From: RGIG3009 sp964490085
GTDB taxonomy: Bacteria > Bacillota > Clostridia > Oscillospirales > Acutalibacteraceae
Length of the DNA stretch: 13,540 bases
Assembly: GCA_964490085.1 (NCBI GenBank)
Contig: CAZBAO010000041.1
Location: 1-13,540 of the forward strand
Direction of reading: 5' to 3'
Part shown: positions 1-6,870 of the stretch, in pieces
How positions within the stretch are numbered: position 1 is the first letter of the stretch
Layout: every line of letters begins with the position of its first letter
Notes under the pieces: generated by a model
What the model was told of the DNA's origin: nothing
Seen by the model: the letters and a program-made list of their open reading frames with translations, nothing else
Databases searched by the model: none
Made by a program: the position numbers and the translations under genes

Positions 1-753
1 GACCTCGGTGTCCGCAACAATGCCGGCTGCCATGTTGGTAATACAAGAGATACCGAGCAGTTCCATACCGCTCTGTGCCGCCACGATCGCCTCCGGTACG
101 GTGGACATTCCCACCGCATCGCCACCGAGCAAACGGATCATGCGGATCTCTGCAGGCGTTTCGAACTGTGGGCCACCCATATAGAAGTAGACACCCTCGC
201 GAAGCGGGACGGACAACTCTGCCGCTGCGCGGCGTGCGATCTCCTGCAGACGCGGCGTATAGGTGTGCGTCATATCAAAGAAACGCGCGCCCAACCGCTC
301 GTCCGCCGGCCCTCTGGCAGGGCTGTCGGCGCACAACTTGATATGATCGGTGATCAGCATGAGATCACCAACCGAAAACTCGGTATTGACGCCGCCCGCG
401 GCGTTGGTCAGGATCAGCGTTTCAACGCCCAGTGCCTGTAGTACCCGCACGTAGAAGGTAACGGTGGAAAACGTATATCCCTCGTAATAATGCGAGCGAC
501 CGGAAAGCACAAACAACGGCACACCGTTCAGGTTGCCCGCAGCAAGAAACCCCGCATGGGACGCCACGGTGGACACCGGAAAATACGGGATCTCCTCGTA
601 GGGAACGCGCACGGCACCCTCCAGCTCGTCGGCAAGATAGCCGAGCCCGGAGCCGAGCACCAACGCTGTTTTCGGCAAAACCGTATCCGCCGCGGCAACA
701 CGCTCGCGCACAAACGCGGCAGCCCGTTCGATACAGTTGATCGGATCGTTCAT
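1..753 (-). CDS. punA: Purine nucleoside phosphorylase, 3' end beyond the window edge
   Basis: This gene encodes a trimeric-type purine nucleoside phosphorylase, which splits (deoxy)inosine and guanosine with phosphate to free base and (deoxy)ribose-1-phosphate in the cytoplasm. The 251 visible residues read cleanly from an ATG at 753 to the window edge. Family motifs are clear: the phosphate loop GSGLG near residue 34, SHAG near 65, GRSHYYEGY near 85-93, TNAAGG near 116, MGGPQFETP near 192-200, and the base-binding Thr-Asn of ITNMAAG near 238. The family is usually about 270-275 residues, so roughly the last 20 are missing. The ATG lies one base after the TGA of the zinc-ribbon gene and has no strong Shine-Dalgarno of its own, which suggests translational coupling. 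Both are probably transcribed from the promoter at 1147-1175. Identification is sure; substrate range (guanosine/inosine versus also adenosine) is inferred from the family. Confidence 0.95.
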   Translation of the reverse strand, partial: MNDPINCIERAAAFVRERVAAADTVLPKTALVLGSGLGYLADELEGAVRVPYEEIPYFPVSTVASHAGFLAAGNLNGVPLFVLSGRSHYYEGYTFSTVTFYVRVLQALGVETLILTNAAGGVNTEFSVGDLMLITDHIKLCADSPARGPADERLGARFFDMTHTYTPRLQEIARRAAAELSVPLREGVYFYMGGPQFETPAEIRMIRLLGGDAVGMSTVPEAIVAAQSGMELLGISCITNMAAGIVADTEV

Positions 754-754
754 A

Positions 755-1114
755 TCATTTCAACTTTTCGCCGCACTGGTTGCAGAATACCGCCGTGCTC
801 TCGTTGAACGCACCGCAGCCGTCGCAACGCACGACGTTTTTACTGTCCATGATCCGCTCCTCAAGATCCTCCAGCTCCGCGTTAAGAGTGCTGATATGAT
901 CAACGCAAGCATCCACCATATCGTCCACCGACTCACTGGACTTGCGACTGTCATAGATCAATCTGCCCAAGCCCTCGTGCGCACCGGCAATTTCACGACG
1001 CAGATCCGCGATCTTCAGCTTCATCTTTCCGAGTTCTACCCATTCGCCGGTCTTTCTGCCGGCGGTCTCCGCAACGTCCTTTACGCGGGACACAACATCT
1101 TCAAACATTGCCAT
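755..1114 (-). CDS. Small coiled-coil protein with C-terminal zinc ribbon
   Basis: This is a 119-residue protein with no recognised named family. Residues 1-95 are highly charged and look helical, probably forming a coiled coil, with a Lys-rich early part and an ELEDLEERI stretch near 80-88. The tail holds two CxxC pairs (Cys97/Cys100 and Cys111/Cys114) typical of a short zinc ribbon. There is no signal peptide or membrane segment, so it should be cytoplasmic. The ATG at 1114 has an AGGAG Shine-Dalgarno at 1124-1128, nine bases upstream; a second ATG two codons in is less well placed. The gene has its own promoter and ends one base before the phosphorylase start. Its function is not known. 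A scaffolding or nucleic-acid/protein-binding role would be a guess, and the pairing with the phosphorylase may be only transcriptional. Confidence 0.85.
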   Translation of the reverse strand: MAMFEDVVSRVKDVAETAGRKTGEWVELGKMKLKIADLRREIAGAHEGLGRLIYDSRKSSESVDDMVDACVDHISTLNAELEDLEERIMDSKNVVRCDGCGAFNESTAVFCNQCGEKLK

Positions 1115-1146
1115 ACTCGATCGCTCCTTTTTTGTTTCCTAATAGT

Positions 1147-1175
1147 ATTATAAGAAATTCCGTCACAAAAGACAA
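1147..1175 (-). promoter_or_regulatory. Housekeeping promoter for the zinc-ribbon/phosphorylase pair
   Basis: On the minus strand a -35 box TTGTCT (1170-1175) and a perfect -10 box TATAAT (1147-1152) are separated by exactly 17 bases. The predicted start is near 1140, about 25 bases before the ATG at 1114. The site begins 12 bases past the stop of the kinase gene. No hairpin terminator lies between the two, so read-through from the upstream operon may add to expression. Confidence 0.8.
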
Positions 1176-1187
1176 TAGAATTTTTAT

Positions 1188-2126
1188 TTAGGTCCCCACA
1201 AACTCCCTGAGCAGAGAATCCGCCGGCAACAGCTCTTCCGATAACGGCTGAAATTTCGACAAGGCACATAGCAAATGTGTGACCGTTTCGACGTAGGGAC
1301 TGTCGGTCGGAACCGCCTCTAACAGCGGCTTCAAGCGCGGAGCCAGCAAGGCGGGCTCAAACGCGTGAGTGGTATCAAATACCGCATTCGCCGTATCCAC
1401 ATACGGGAACATATACAGATTTTCACCCCGCACGACCTGCCGCCACATATTCAACGTATTTTCAATAGAACTGTTGCGGAATTGATAATCACGCAACATG
1501 CGACGACACAACCGCAGGTCGCGGCGCGTCAGCAGCGTGTCCTCCCCGTCGTACACCCGCGACATCACGTTGATAAAGATCTTGAATACGTTATCTCCCG
1601 ACAGATGATCCTCCAGCATCGGATTGAGCGCGTGGATGCCCTCAAAGATCACCACCGAAGTATCCGCAATACGCAGCTCGTACTTCTCGGGCTCGGGCTC
1701 GCGGGTGTTAAAATTGAAACGCGGCAACCGCGTGACACCGTCCGTCAGCAGTTCCTTCATGCAGGTTTGCAACAGCGGCAGATCCAGTGCTTCGATCGAT
1801 TCGTAATCATAACTGCCGTCCGGCAGAAGCGGTGCCTGCCCTTTCCCGCGGTAGAAATCATCCAAAGAAATAATGCTTGCCTGCCTACCGTGCGCCTCCA
1901 GCTCTCGTTTTAAATTGTTCGCCGTGGTCGTCTTACCGGCAGACGACGGACCGGACAACAATACAAGGCACCTGCCCGGCATACGTGACGCCATATGCTC
2001 TGCTACCCGCCGCACGTTAGCAAGATACCGTGCGCACTCGTCCTCGATCATACGTTGCGAATCCGTTTTCAGTCGTTCGTTAATATCCGCAACGCGCAAC
2101 GTGCGTTGTTCAAAAAAGTGACTCAT
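1188..2126 (-). CDS. Uridine-kinase-like P-loop nucleoside kinase
   Basis: This 312-residue protein belongs to the uridine kinase/phosphoribulokinase group of P-loop kinases, which phosphorylate uridine or cytidine with ATP or GTP. The Walker A loop GPSSAGKTT is at 59-67, the substrate-side DDFYRGKG at 89-96, an FNFNTREPEP segment around 137-146, and an IFEGIHALNP strand near 160. It has an N-terminal stretch of about 50 residues before the kinase core and a C-terminal extension, as in the Clostridial uridine-kinase-like proteins that are often fused to a TGS or threonyl-tRNA-synthetase-like N-terminal region. Here that large N-terminal part is absent. The ATG at 2126 overlaps the hemZ stop by four bases (ATGA), so it is probably translated by coupling. 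The kinase fold is certain; the true nucleoside substrate is not, since this subgroup is poorly characterised. Confidence 0.88.
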   Translation of the reverse strand: MSHFFEQRTLRVADINERLKTDSQRMIEDECARYLANVRRVAEHMASRMPGRCLVLLSGPSSAGKTTTANNLKRELEAHGRQASIISLDDFYRGKGQAPLLPDGSYDYESIEALDLPLLQTCMKELLTDGVTRLPRFNFNTREPEPEKYELRIADTSVVIFEGIHALNPMLEDHLSGDNVFKIFINVMSRVYDGEDTLLTRRDLRLCRRMLRDYQFRNSSIENTLNMWRQVVRGENLYMFPYVDTANAVFDTTHAFEPALLAPRLKPLLEAVPTDSPYVETVTHLLCALSKFQPLSEELLPADSLLREFVGT

Positions 2127-3598
2127 AGGCGTATCCTTTCGTAAAAATCTTTAACGGAGCCCTTTCGGTTCAGCATTTCCGCAAGACCGCTGTTATATTC
2201 ATACGGGAACTTGTAATTGAAAATACGCTCCAAATACTCCGTTCCCGGTTGCTTTAATTTGGATACCGCGCCGGCTCCGCACCCTAAAATGGTATGCGTT
2301 TCATCCATAATATAGACGTTGTACAAGCCGTCACGGCCGTCCGTTGCCCACCCGACGTTTTCCTGATTGCCCACCGTTCGGCTTTGGCGATACAGGTAAT
2401 ACGGGTGATACCCCACCTGCGGCAGTCGCTCGGCGGTATAGCGCACCATACGAACCGCCTCGTCGCCGCCGCGATAGTCCGCCCGCTTTTGCAGCGTCAG
2501 GTTAGCGGCGCGTTTCATGGACAGCGTGTGCACCGTAACGTTCTCGGGCGCAAGGCACAGGATACCGTCGACGGTCTCACAAAATTCGTCATAAGTATCC
2601 CCCGGCAGCCCCGCGATCAAATCGGTGTTGACGTTATCGTGTCCGCAACGCCGTGCAATATCGAACGCCTCGTAGAACTGCTCCACCGTGTGTTTTCGTC
2701 CGATCGTCAACAGCACCTCGTCGCGCAGTGTCTGCGGATTAATGCTGATGCGCGACACCCCCGCCGCTTTGAGAACGCGTAGTTTGTCAGCGGTCACGGT
2801 GTCCGGCCGTCCCGCCTCCACGGTATATTCGCGCACCGTGGACAGATCAAACGACCGTTCCACCGCCCGCGTCAGGTGCTCTAATTGCTCAGGTGTGAGC
2901 GTCGTCGGCGTACCGCCGCCGAAATACACGGTCTCCAACCGAAGCCCCAGTTCTTTGACAAGCGCACCGGTGAACGCGATCTCCTCCGCCAACGCTGTCA
3001 CGTATTCCGGAATCAGCTTGGCGGCTCGGGTAACCGTCTGGGACACGAACGAGCAATAATCACACCGCGACGGGCAAAACGGCACGGACACGTATAAGCT
3101 AAACGAATCCGACCGAGACAATCCCAAAATGCGATCCTCCGCCTCCAGTGCCGCACGGCACAGGCGCAGCTTGTGTTCGCTGACAAACAGCCGATCGCGC
3201 AGATGGGCGATCGCGGCATTCTCTCCTTCTTCCGCAACCAAACGGCGCAACAGCTTGACCGGCCGTACGCCGGTCACGATGCCCCAATCCTGCGTGGTAT
3301 GAAAGGCATCACACAGCAGCTCGTACAGCAGCTCACACAGCACCAGCTCACATTCGTCTTTATAGGTAGGATGCGCGTTATCCACCCATGCACAGCGCTC
3401 TTCATCGTAGTCTGCGAGCTGCAACCGACAGGACAGCACCGTTTCGGTCGTCTGTTTTTCCAGGCACGCGATCAGCGCCGCGCCGTCCGACGGTGTTTCG
3501 TCGGACTCCGCCACGGATAACCTCTCCTGTGGCAAAAACAGCCGACAGACGTTTTGCAGTTCAAAATGATAATCGTGTCCTCGTAAATACAGAACCAT
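2123..3598 (-). CDS. hemZ: HemZ-type radical SAM protein (coproporphyrinogen dehydrogenase-like)
   Basis: This 491-residue protein matches HemZ in length (Bacillus HemZ is about 500) and order: an N-terminal domain of about 165 residues, then a radical SAM core. The iron-sulfur motif is C175-x3-C179-x2-C182 followed by Ser-Phe, then YFGGGTPT (SAM binding, near residue 225), and EAGRPDT, which is characteristic of HemZ rather than HemN/HemW. It continues with SRISINPQTL and LIAGLPGDT. The family is annotated as oxygen-independent coproporphyrinogen III dehydrogenase. Like HemW, and unlike HemN, it lacks the extra Cys directly after the third one, so the reaction is unproven. The ATG at 3598 has an AGGAA Shine-Dalgarno eight bases upstream, lying across the end of the MBL gene. 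The stop overlaps the kinase start. No other heme-pathway gene is in the window. Confidence 0.9.
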   Translation of the reverse strand: MVLYLRGHDYHFELQNVCRLFLPQERLSVAESDETPSDGAALIACLEKQTTETVLSCRLQLADYDEERCAWVDNAHPTYKDECELVLCELLYELLCDAFHTTQDWGIVTGVRPVKLLRRLVAEEGENAAIAHLRDRLFVSEHKLRLCRAALEAEDRILGLSRSDSFSLYVSVPFCPSRCDYCSFVSQTVTRAAKLIPEYVTALAEEIAFTGALVKELGLRLETVYFGGGTPTTLTPEQLEHLTRAVERSFDLSTVREYTVEAGRPDTVTADKLRVLKAAGVSRISINPQTLRDEVLLTIGRKHTVEQFYEAFDIARRCGHDNVNTDLIAGLPGDTYDEFCETVDGILCLAPENVTVHTLSMKRAANLTLQKRADYRGGDEAVRMVRYTAERLPQVGYHPYYLYRQSRTVGNQENVGWATDGRDGLYNVYIMDETHTILGCGAGAVSKLKQPGTEYLERIFNYKFPYEYNSGLAEMLNRKGSVKDFYERIRL

Positions 3599-3601
3599 CT
3601 T

Positions 3602-4210
3602 TTACATTCCTAACATAAACGGATTCGACCGTTTTTCGAATCCTATCGTTGTTTCGCCGCCGTGCCCGGGGACGACCCGCATTTCGTTCGGCAGCATTGC
3701 CAAGCGCGCAAGGCTTTGGCGCATCGCCGCAAAATCGCCGCCGGCAAAATCCGTTCTGCCGATGCTGCCTGCAAATAAAGTATCCCCCGCGAACAGCGTA
3801 TCGCCGCACCGATAACACACACTGCCGCGCGTGTGTCCCGGTGTGTGCAACACGGTAAAGGCGAGCTTCCCGATCTCAACCGTTTCGCCGTCGTGTAACA
3901 CGCGGTCGGCATTCAGATCGTAAGGACACATCACCATACTGAAGGCGGGGTCGGTCAGCGCGGGAACGTCCGCCTCGTGCACGAAAAGCGGTGCACCGGT
4001 CGCCGCCTGCAGTTCCTTCACCGCCAATACGTGATCGAAATGCACGTGTGTCAATAAGATGGCCCGCACCTGCAGGCCGAGCTCCCGTATGCACGCGAGC
4101 AACCGTTCCGCCTCATCGCCGGGGTCGATCACCGCGGCATTGTTCTGTTCGTCGTAGACAAGGCAACAATTTGCCGCCAGATCGCCCACCGGAATACGCT
4201 GATAGATCAT
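3602..4210 (-). CDS. MBL-fold metallo-hydrolase, glyoxalase II-like
   Basis: This is a 202-residue metallo-beta-lactamase-fold hydrolase of the small glyoxalase-II-like group (similar to Bacillus YqgX), commonly found next to dtd and hemZ in Clostridia. The dinuclear metal motif THVHFDH lies at 54-60, with GHTRGS near 125-130, DTLFAGSIGRTD near 143-154 and PGHGGET near 181-187. All expected metal ligands (His55, His57, Asp59, His60, His126, Asp143, His183) appear present. I chose the ATG at 4210 because the family begins with a sequence like MIYQRIPVGDLAANC. An upstream in-frame TTG at 4237 would overlap dtd by 23 bases and add nine atypical residues. The ATG follows the dtd stop by four bases, with only a weak GGA nine to twelve bases before it. 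The physiological thioester substrate is unknown. Confidence 0.88.
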   Translation of the reverse strand: MIYQRIPVGDLAANCCLVYDEQNNAAVIDPGDEAERLLACIRELGLQVRAILLTHVHFDHVLAVKELQAATGAPLFVHEADVPALTDPAFSMVMCPYDLNADRVLHDGETVEIGKLAFTVLHTPGHTRGSVCYRCGDTLFAGDTLFAGSIGRTDFAGGDFAAMRQSLARLAMLPNEMRVVPGHGGETTIGFEKRSNPFMLGM

Positions 4211-4214
4211 ACTT

Positions 4215-4667
4215 TCACATCCAGTCCTTGGTATCAAGCGGAATGGTCACCGGCCCGTTGCCGCGCATACTCACGATCATATGCGCACCGAAATCGCCTG
4301 CCGCAACCTTGACAATGCCTTGAGCACGAAGCTCGGTCATAAACAGCTCGTACAACGGCTCTGCCTGTTCCGGCCGTGCCGCGGAAAAAAACTCCGGTCG
4401 GCGACCGTGTGAGCAGTTTGCCGCCAGTGTAAAATTCGACACTGCCAGCACCTCGCCGCCGATGTTGAGCAGCGACAGGTTCATTTTATCGTTTTCGTCG
4501 GTAAACACGCGCAGGTTGGCGATCTTCTGCGCCATGATCTTCGCGTGTTCAGCCGTATCTCCCTGCTCAACACCGAGCAGGACAAGCGCGCCGTTGCCGA
4601 TCTTGCCGACAAGGCGACCGTCAACCTCCACCGAGGCGTCGTATACCCGCTGAAAAATTGCTTTCAT
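4215..4667 (-). CDS. dtd: D-aminoacyl-tRNA deacylase
   Basis: Dtd hydrolyses D-amino acids (and mischarged glycine) from tRNA, so it is a translation quality-control enzyme of the cytoplasm. The 150 residues cover the whole family length. The start MKAIFQRV is typical. The first active-site motif appears as SNFTL at 77-81 (usually SQFTL) and the cross-subunit Gly-cisPro motif as NGPVT at 137-141. A GRRPEFFSAA segment at 88-97 also fits. The ATG at 4667 is five bases after the rel stop. A strong GGAGGAG Shine-Dalgarno lies inside the last codons of rel, ten bases upstream of the ATG, which couples it to rel. Identification is confident; the Gln-to-Asn change in the first motif is the only oddity. 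Confidence 0.95.
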   Translation of the reverse strand: MKAIFQRVYDASVEVDGRLVGKIGNGALVLLGVEQGDTAEHAKIMAQKIANLRVFTDENDKMNLSLLNIGGEVLAVSNFTLAANCSHGRRPEFFSAARPEQAEPLYELFMTELRAQGIVKVAAGDFGAHMIVSMRGNGPVTIPLDTKDWM

Positions 4668-4672
4668 ATTCT

Positions 4673-6868
4673 TTATGCTCCTCCGCGTTCAATATCCTCA
4701 ACGCCGTTTACACGTTTCAGGCGATTCATGACCTCTTGCAAATGTTGCAGGCTGTTGACGCCCACTGTCACAAACACTTCGCCTTGTCCACGGCTTTCTC
4801 TGGCCTGCATACTGTAGATCATCACGTGCATTGCCGCCAATTGAGCGGTAATATCCGCCAACAACTCGATACGGTCGGTCGCGACAATGTGCAGTTCCGC
4901 CTTAAATTCCTCACGAATACTGTCCTCCCACGACACCTTGACCCACCGTTCCGGCTCAGCACTGTGTGACGGATCTGCCGGCACGTTCGTGCAATCGCAC
5001 TTATGAATGGATACGCCGTACCCGCGAGTGATAAATCCAACGATCTCGTCACCCGGCACCGGATTACAGCAACGGGCAAACTTGACCAGACAGTTGTCCA
5101 TATTTTCAATGATGACACCGCCGTTGTGGTGGCGGTGCGGCTTAGCCGCCGCCGTGATGCTCTCTGCCGTGATCGGCTCGGTGCGCGCGTATTTGGCAGC
5201 CTCTTCTTTCATGCGCGGGATAAGACGTGACAGTAAGATACCGCCGTACCCGATCGCCGCGTAGAAATCGTCGATGCTGTCGCAATGCTGGCGTTTCGCC
5301 TGCGCGTTCAGAAAATCCTCCAGATCCTGTCCGGACAGGCGAATAAAGTTGCGCGCCATCTCGCGTTCAAGCTCCTCACGCCCTTTCTGAACGTTCTCCT
5401 CACGGCGCTCACGCTTATACCATGACCGGATCTTATTGCGCGCCTCACTGGTCTTAACGAGCTGTAACCAGTCACGGCTGGGACCATGGTTAGGTGAAGA
5501 GGTGGTCAGGATCTCCACCACCTCACCGGTGTTCACCTCGTAGTCGATGGAGACGATGCGGCCGTCCACCTTCGCACCGACCATACGATTGCCGACCTCG
5601 GAATGGATGGCATACGCAAAGTCGATGACCGTAGACCCGCGCGGCAGACTGATCACTCTGCCGCGGGGCGAAAATACGAATACGTCGTCGGATGACAGAT
5701 CCGTCTTGATCGACCGCACGATATCCTCGGCGTCGTCGACATCCTGTTGGTTTTCAATAAACTGCCGCACCCACGCGACTTTGTCCTCCAGACGATCCTT
5801 TTTCTGGATGCCCAGCTTGTATTTCCAGTGTGCCGCGATACCGTACTCTGCCGTATGGTGCATCTCCCACGTGCGGATCTGCACCTCAAACGCGATCTTT
5901 TCATGGCTGATAACGGTGGTGTGCAACGACTGATACATGTTCGTTTTGGGGGTGGAAATATAGTCCTTGAACCGATTGGGCAGCGGATGGAACAGATCGT
6001 GCACGATACCGAGGACGTTGTAGCAGTCGTTAACGGTATCCACGATGACACGCACCGCGTATACGTCGTAGATCTCATCGAACGCACGACCCTGCATATA
6101 CATTTTTCGGTAAATGCCCGCAATGCTCTTAATACGACCGCAGACATACGGCTTCATGCCGTACTCATCCAACCGTTCACGCAGTTGTCTTTGGATCGCC
6201 TCCAAAAAAGCGGCACGTTCGTCGGTTCGCATACTGAGATTTTGCTCGATCTCCTCGCATCCCATCGGGTCGAGCAGGTGCAGTGAGATATCCTCCAGCT
6301 CTTCCTTGATGGCACGGATACCGAGTCGGTGCGCGATCGGTGCGTAAATATCCAGTGTTTCTTTTGCTTTATCCCGCCGCTTTTGCGGATGCCAACCGGA
6401 ATTCGTGCGCATGTTGTGCAGTCGGTCCGCAAGCTTGATGATGATAACGCGGATATCCTTGGACATCGCCATGAGCATCTTGCGAACATTCTCCGCCTGT
6501 TCCTCTTCCCTTGTTGAGAACGGCATCTGCGTGATCTTGGTGACACCGTCCACCAGCAGAGCGACGTCCGCACCAAACTCCCGCTTGATGTCGTCCAACT
6601 CAACGCCCGTATCTTCAACCACGTCGTGCAGGATCGCCGCGACGATGGTTTCGTTATCCATGCCCAGCTCAATGAGGATGCACGCAACCAGTAACGGATG
6701 ACACACGTAGTCACCGCCCGCGTACCGCATCTGTCCCTCGTGCGCCTCGCACGCCATCGCGACTGCACGGTCGATCTTCTCGCCGTCGTATTTCTTTTCA
6801 CTGTCGGCGATCGCTTGTTTTAAGGCGGCGATCGCCTCGTCCTTGTACATAACGGTATTAATTTCCAC
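4673..6868 (-). CDS. rel: Bifunctional (p)ppGpp synthetase/hydrolase
   Basis: This is a long RelA/SpoT homologue that makes and degrades the stringent-response alarmone from GTP/GDP and ATP. Domains in order: an HD hydrolase (intact HDVVED near residue 81, plus KLADRLHNMRT near 145), a synthetase domain (GRIKSIAGIYRK near 244, PKTNMYQSLHTTV near 307), a TGS domain (VFVFSPRGRVISLPRGSTV near 396-413), a helical region, a zinc-finger-like ARCCNPVPGDEIVGF segment near 610, and a C-terminal ACT domain. Both catalytic halves look intact, as in a single bifunctional Rel. I set the start at the GTG at 6868 because the AGGAGG Shine-Dalgarno at 6876-6881 sits seven bases before it. The GTG at 6874, which overlaps the recJ stop, would be only one base from that site. 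An ATG at 6850 is a less likely alternative. It is tightly linked to recJ upstream and dtd downstream. Confidence 0.95.
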   Translation of the reverse strand: MEINTVMYKDEAIAALKQAIADSEKKYDGEKIDRAVAMACEAHEGQMRYAGGDYVCHPLLVACILIELGMDNETIVAAILHDVVEDTGVELDDIKREFGADVALLVDGVTKITQMPFSTREEEQAENVRKMLMAMSKDIRVIIIKLADRLHNMRTNSGWHPQKRRDKAKETLDIYAPIAHRLGIRAIKEELEDISLHLLDPMGCEEIEQNLSMRTDERAAFLEAIQRQLRERLDEYGMKPYVCGRIKSIAGIYRKMYMQGRAFDEIYDVYAVRVIVDTVNDCYNVLGIVHDLFHPLPNRFKDYISTPKTNMYQSLHTTVISHEKIAFEVQIRTWEMHHTAEYGIAAHWKYKLGIQKKDRLEDKVAWVRQFIENQQDVDDAEDIVRSIKTDLSSDDVFVFSPRGRVISLPRGSTVIDFAYAIHSEVGNRMVGAKVDGRIVSIDYEVNTGEVVEILTTSSPNHGPSRDWLQLVKTSEARNKIRSWYKRERREENVQKGREELEREMARNFIRLSGQDLEDFLNAQAKRQHCDSIDDFYAAIGYGGILLSRLIPRMKEEAAKYARTEPITAESITAAAKPHRHHNGGVIIENMDNCLVKFARCCNPVPGDEIVGFITRGYGVSIHKCDCTNVPADPSHSAEPERWVKVSWEDSIREEFKAELHIVATDRIELLADITAQLAAMHVMIYSMQARESRGQGEVFVTVGVNSLQHLQEVMNRLKRVNGVEDIERGGA

Positions 6869-6870
6869 GA

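Noticed and set aside
737..1153. Open frame of 138 codons on the plus strand opposite the zinc-ribbon gene
   Set aside because: It has no Shine-Dalgarno site, its product resembles no family, and it lies antisense to a gene with clear CxxC pairs, promoter and ribosome site.
1115..1187. Possible terminator between the kinase gene and the zinc-ribbon gene
   Set aside because: No GC-rich hairpin with a T-run could be found; only the promoter elements are visible.
4211..4237. Longer N-terminus for the MBL-fold gene from a TTG at 4237
   Set aside because: It would overlap dtd by 23 bases and add residues not typical of the family; the ATG at 4210 matches homologues.
5653..6147. Open frame of 164 codons on the minus strand inside rel, in another frame
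   Set aside because: It is an Arg/Ser/Cys-rich shadow of the conserved synthetase region of rel and has no initiation signal.
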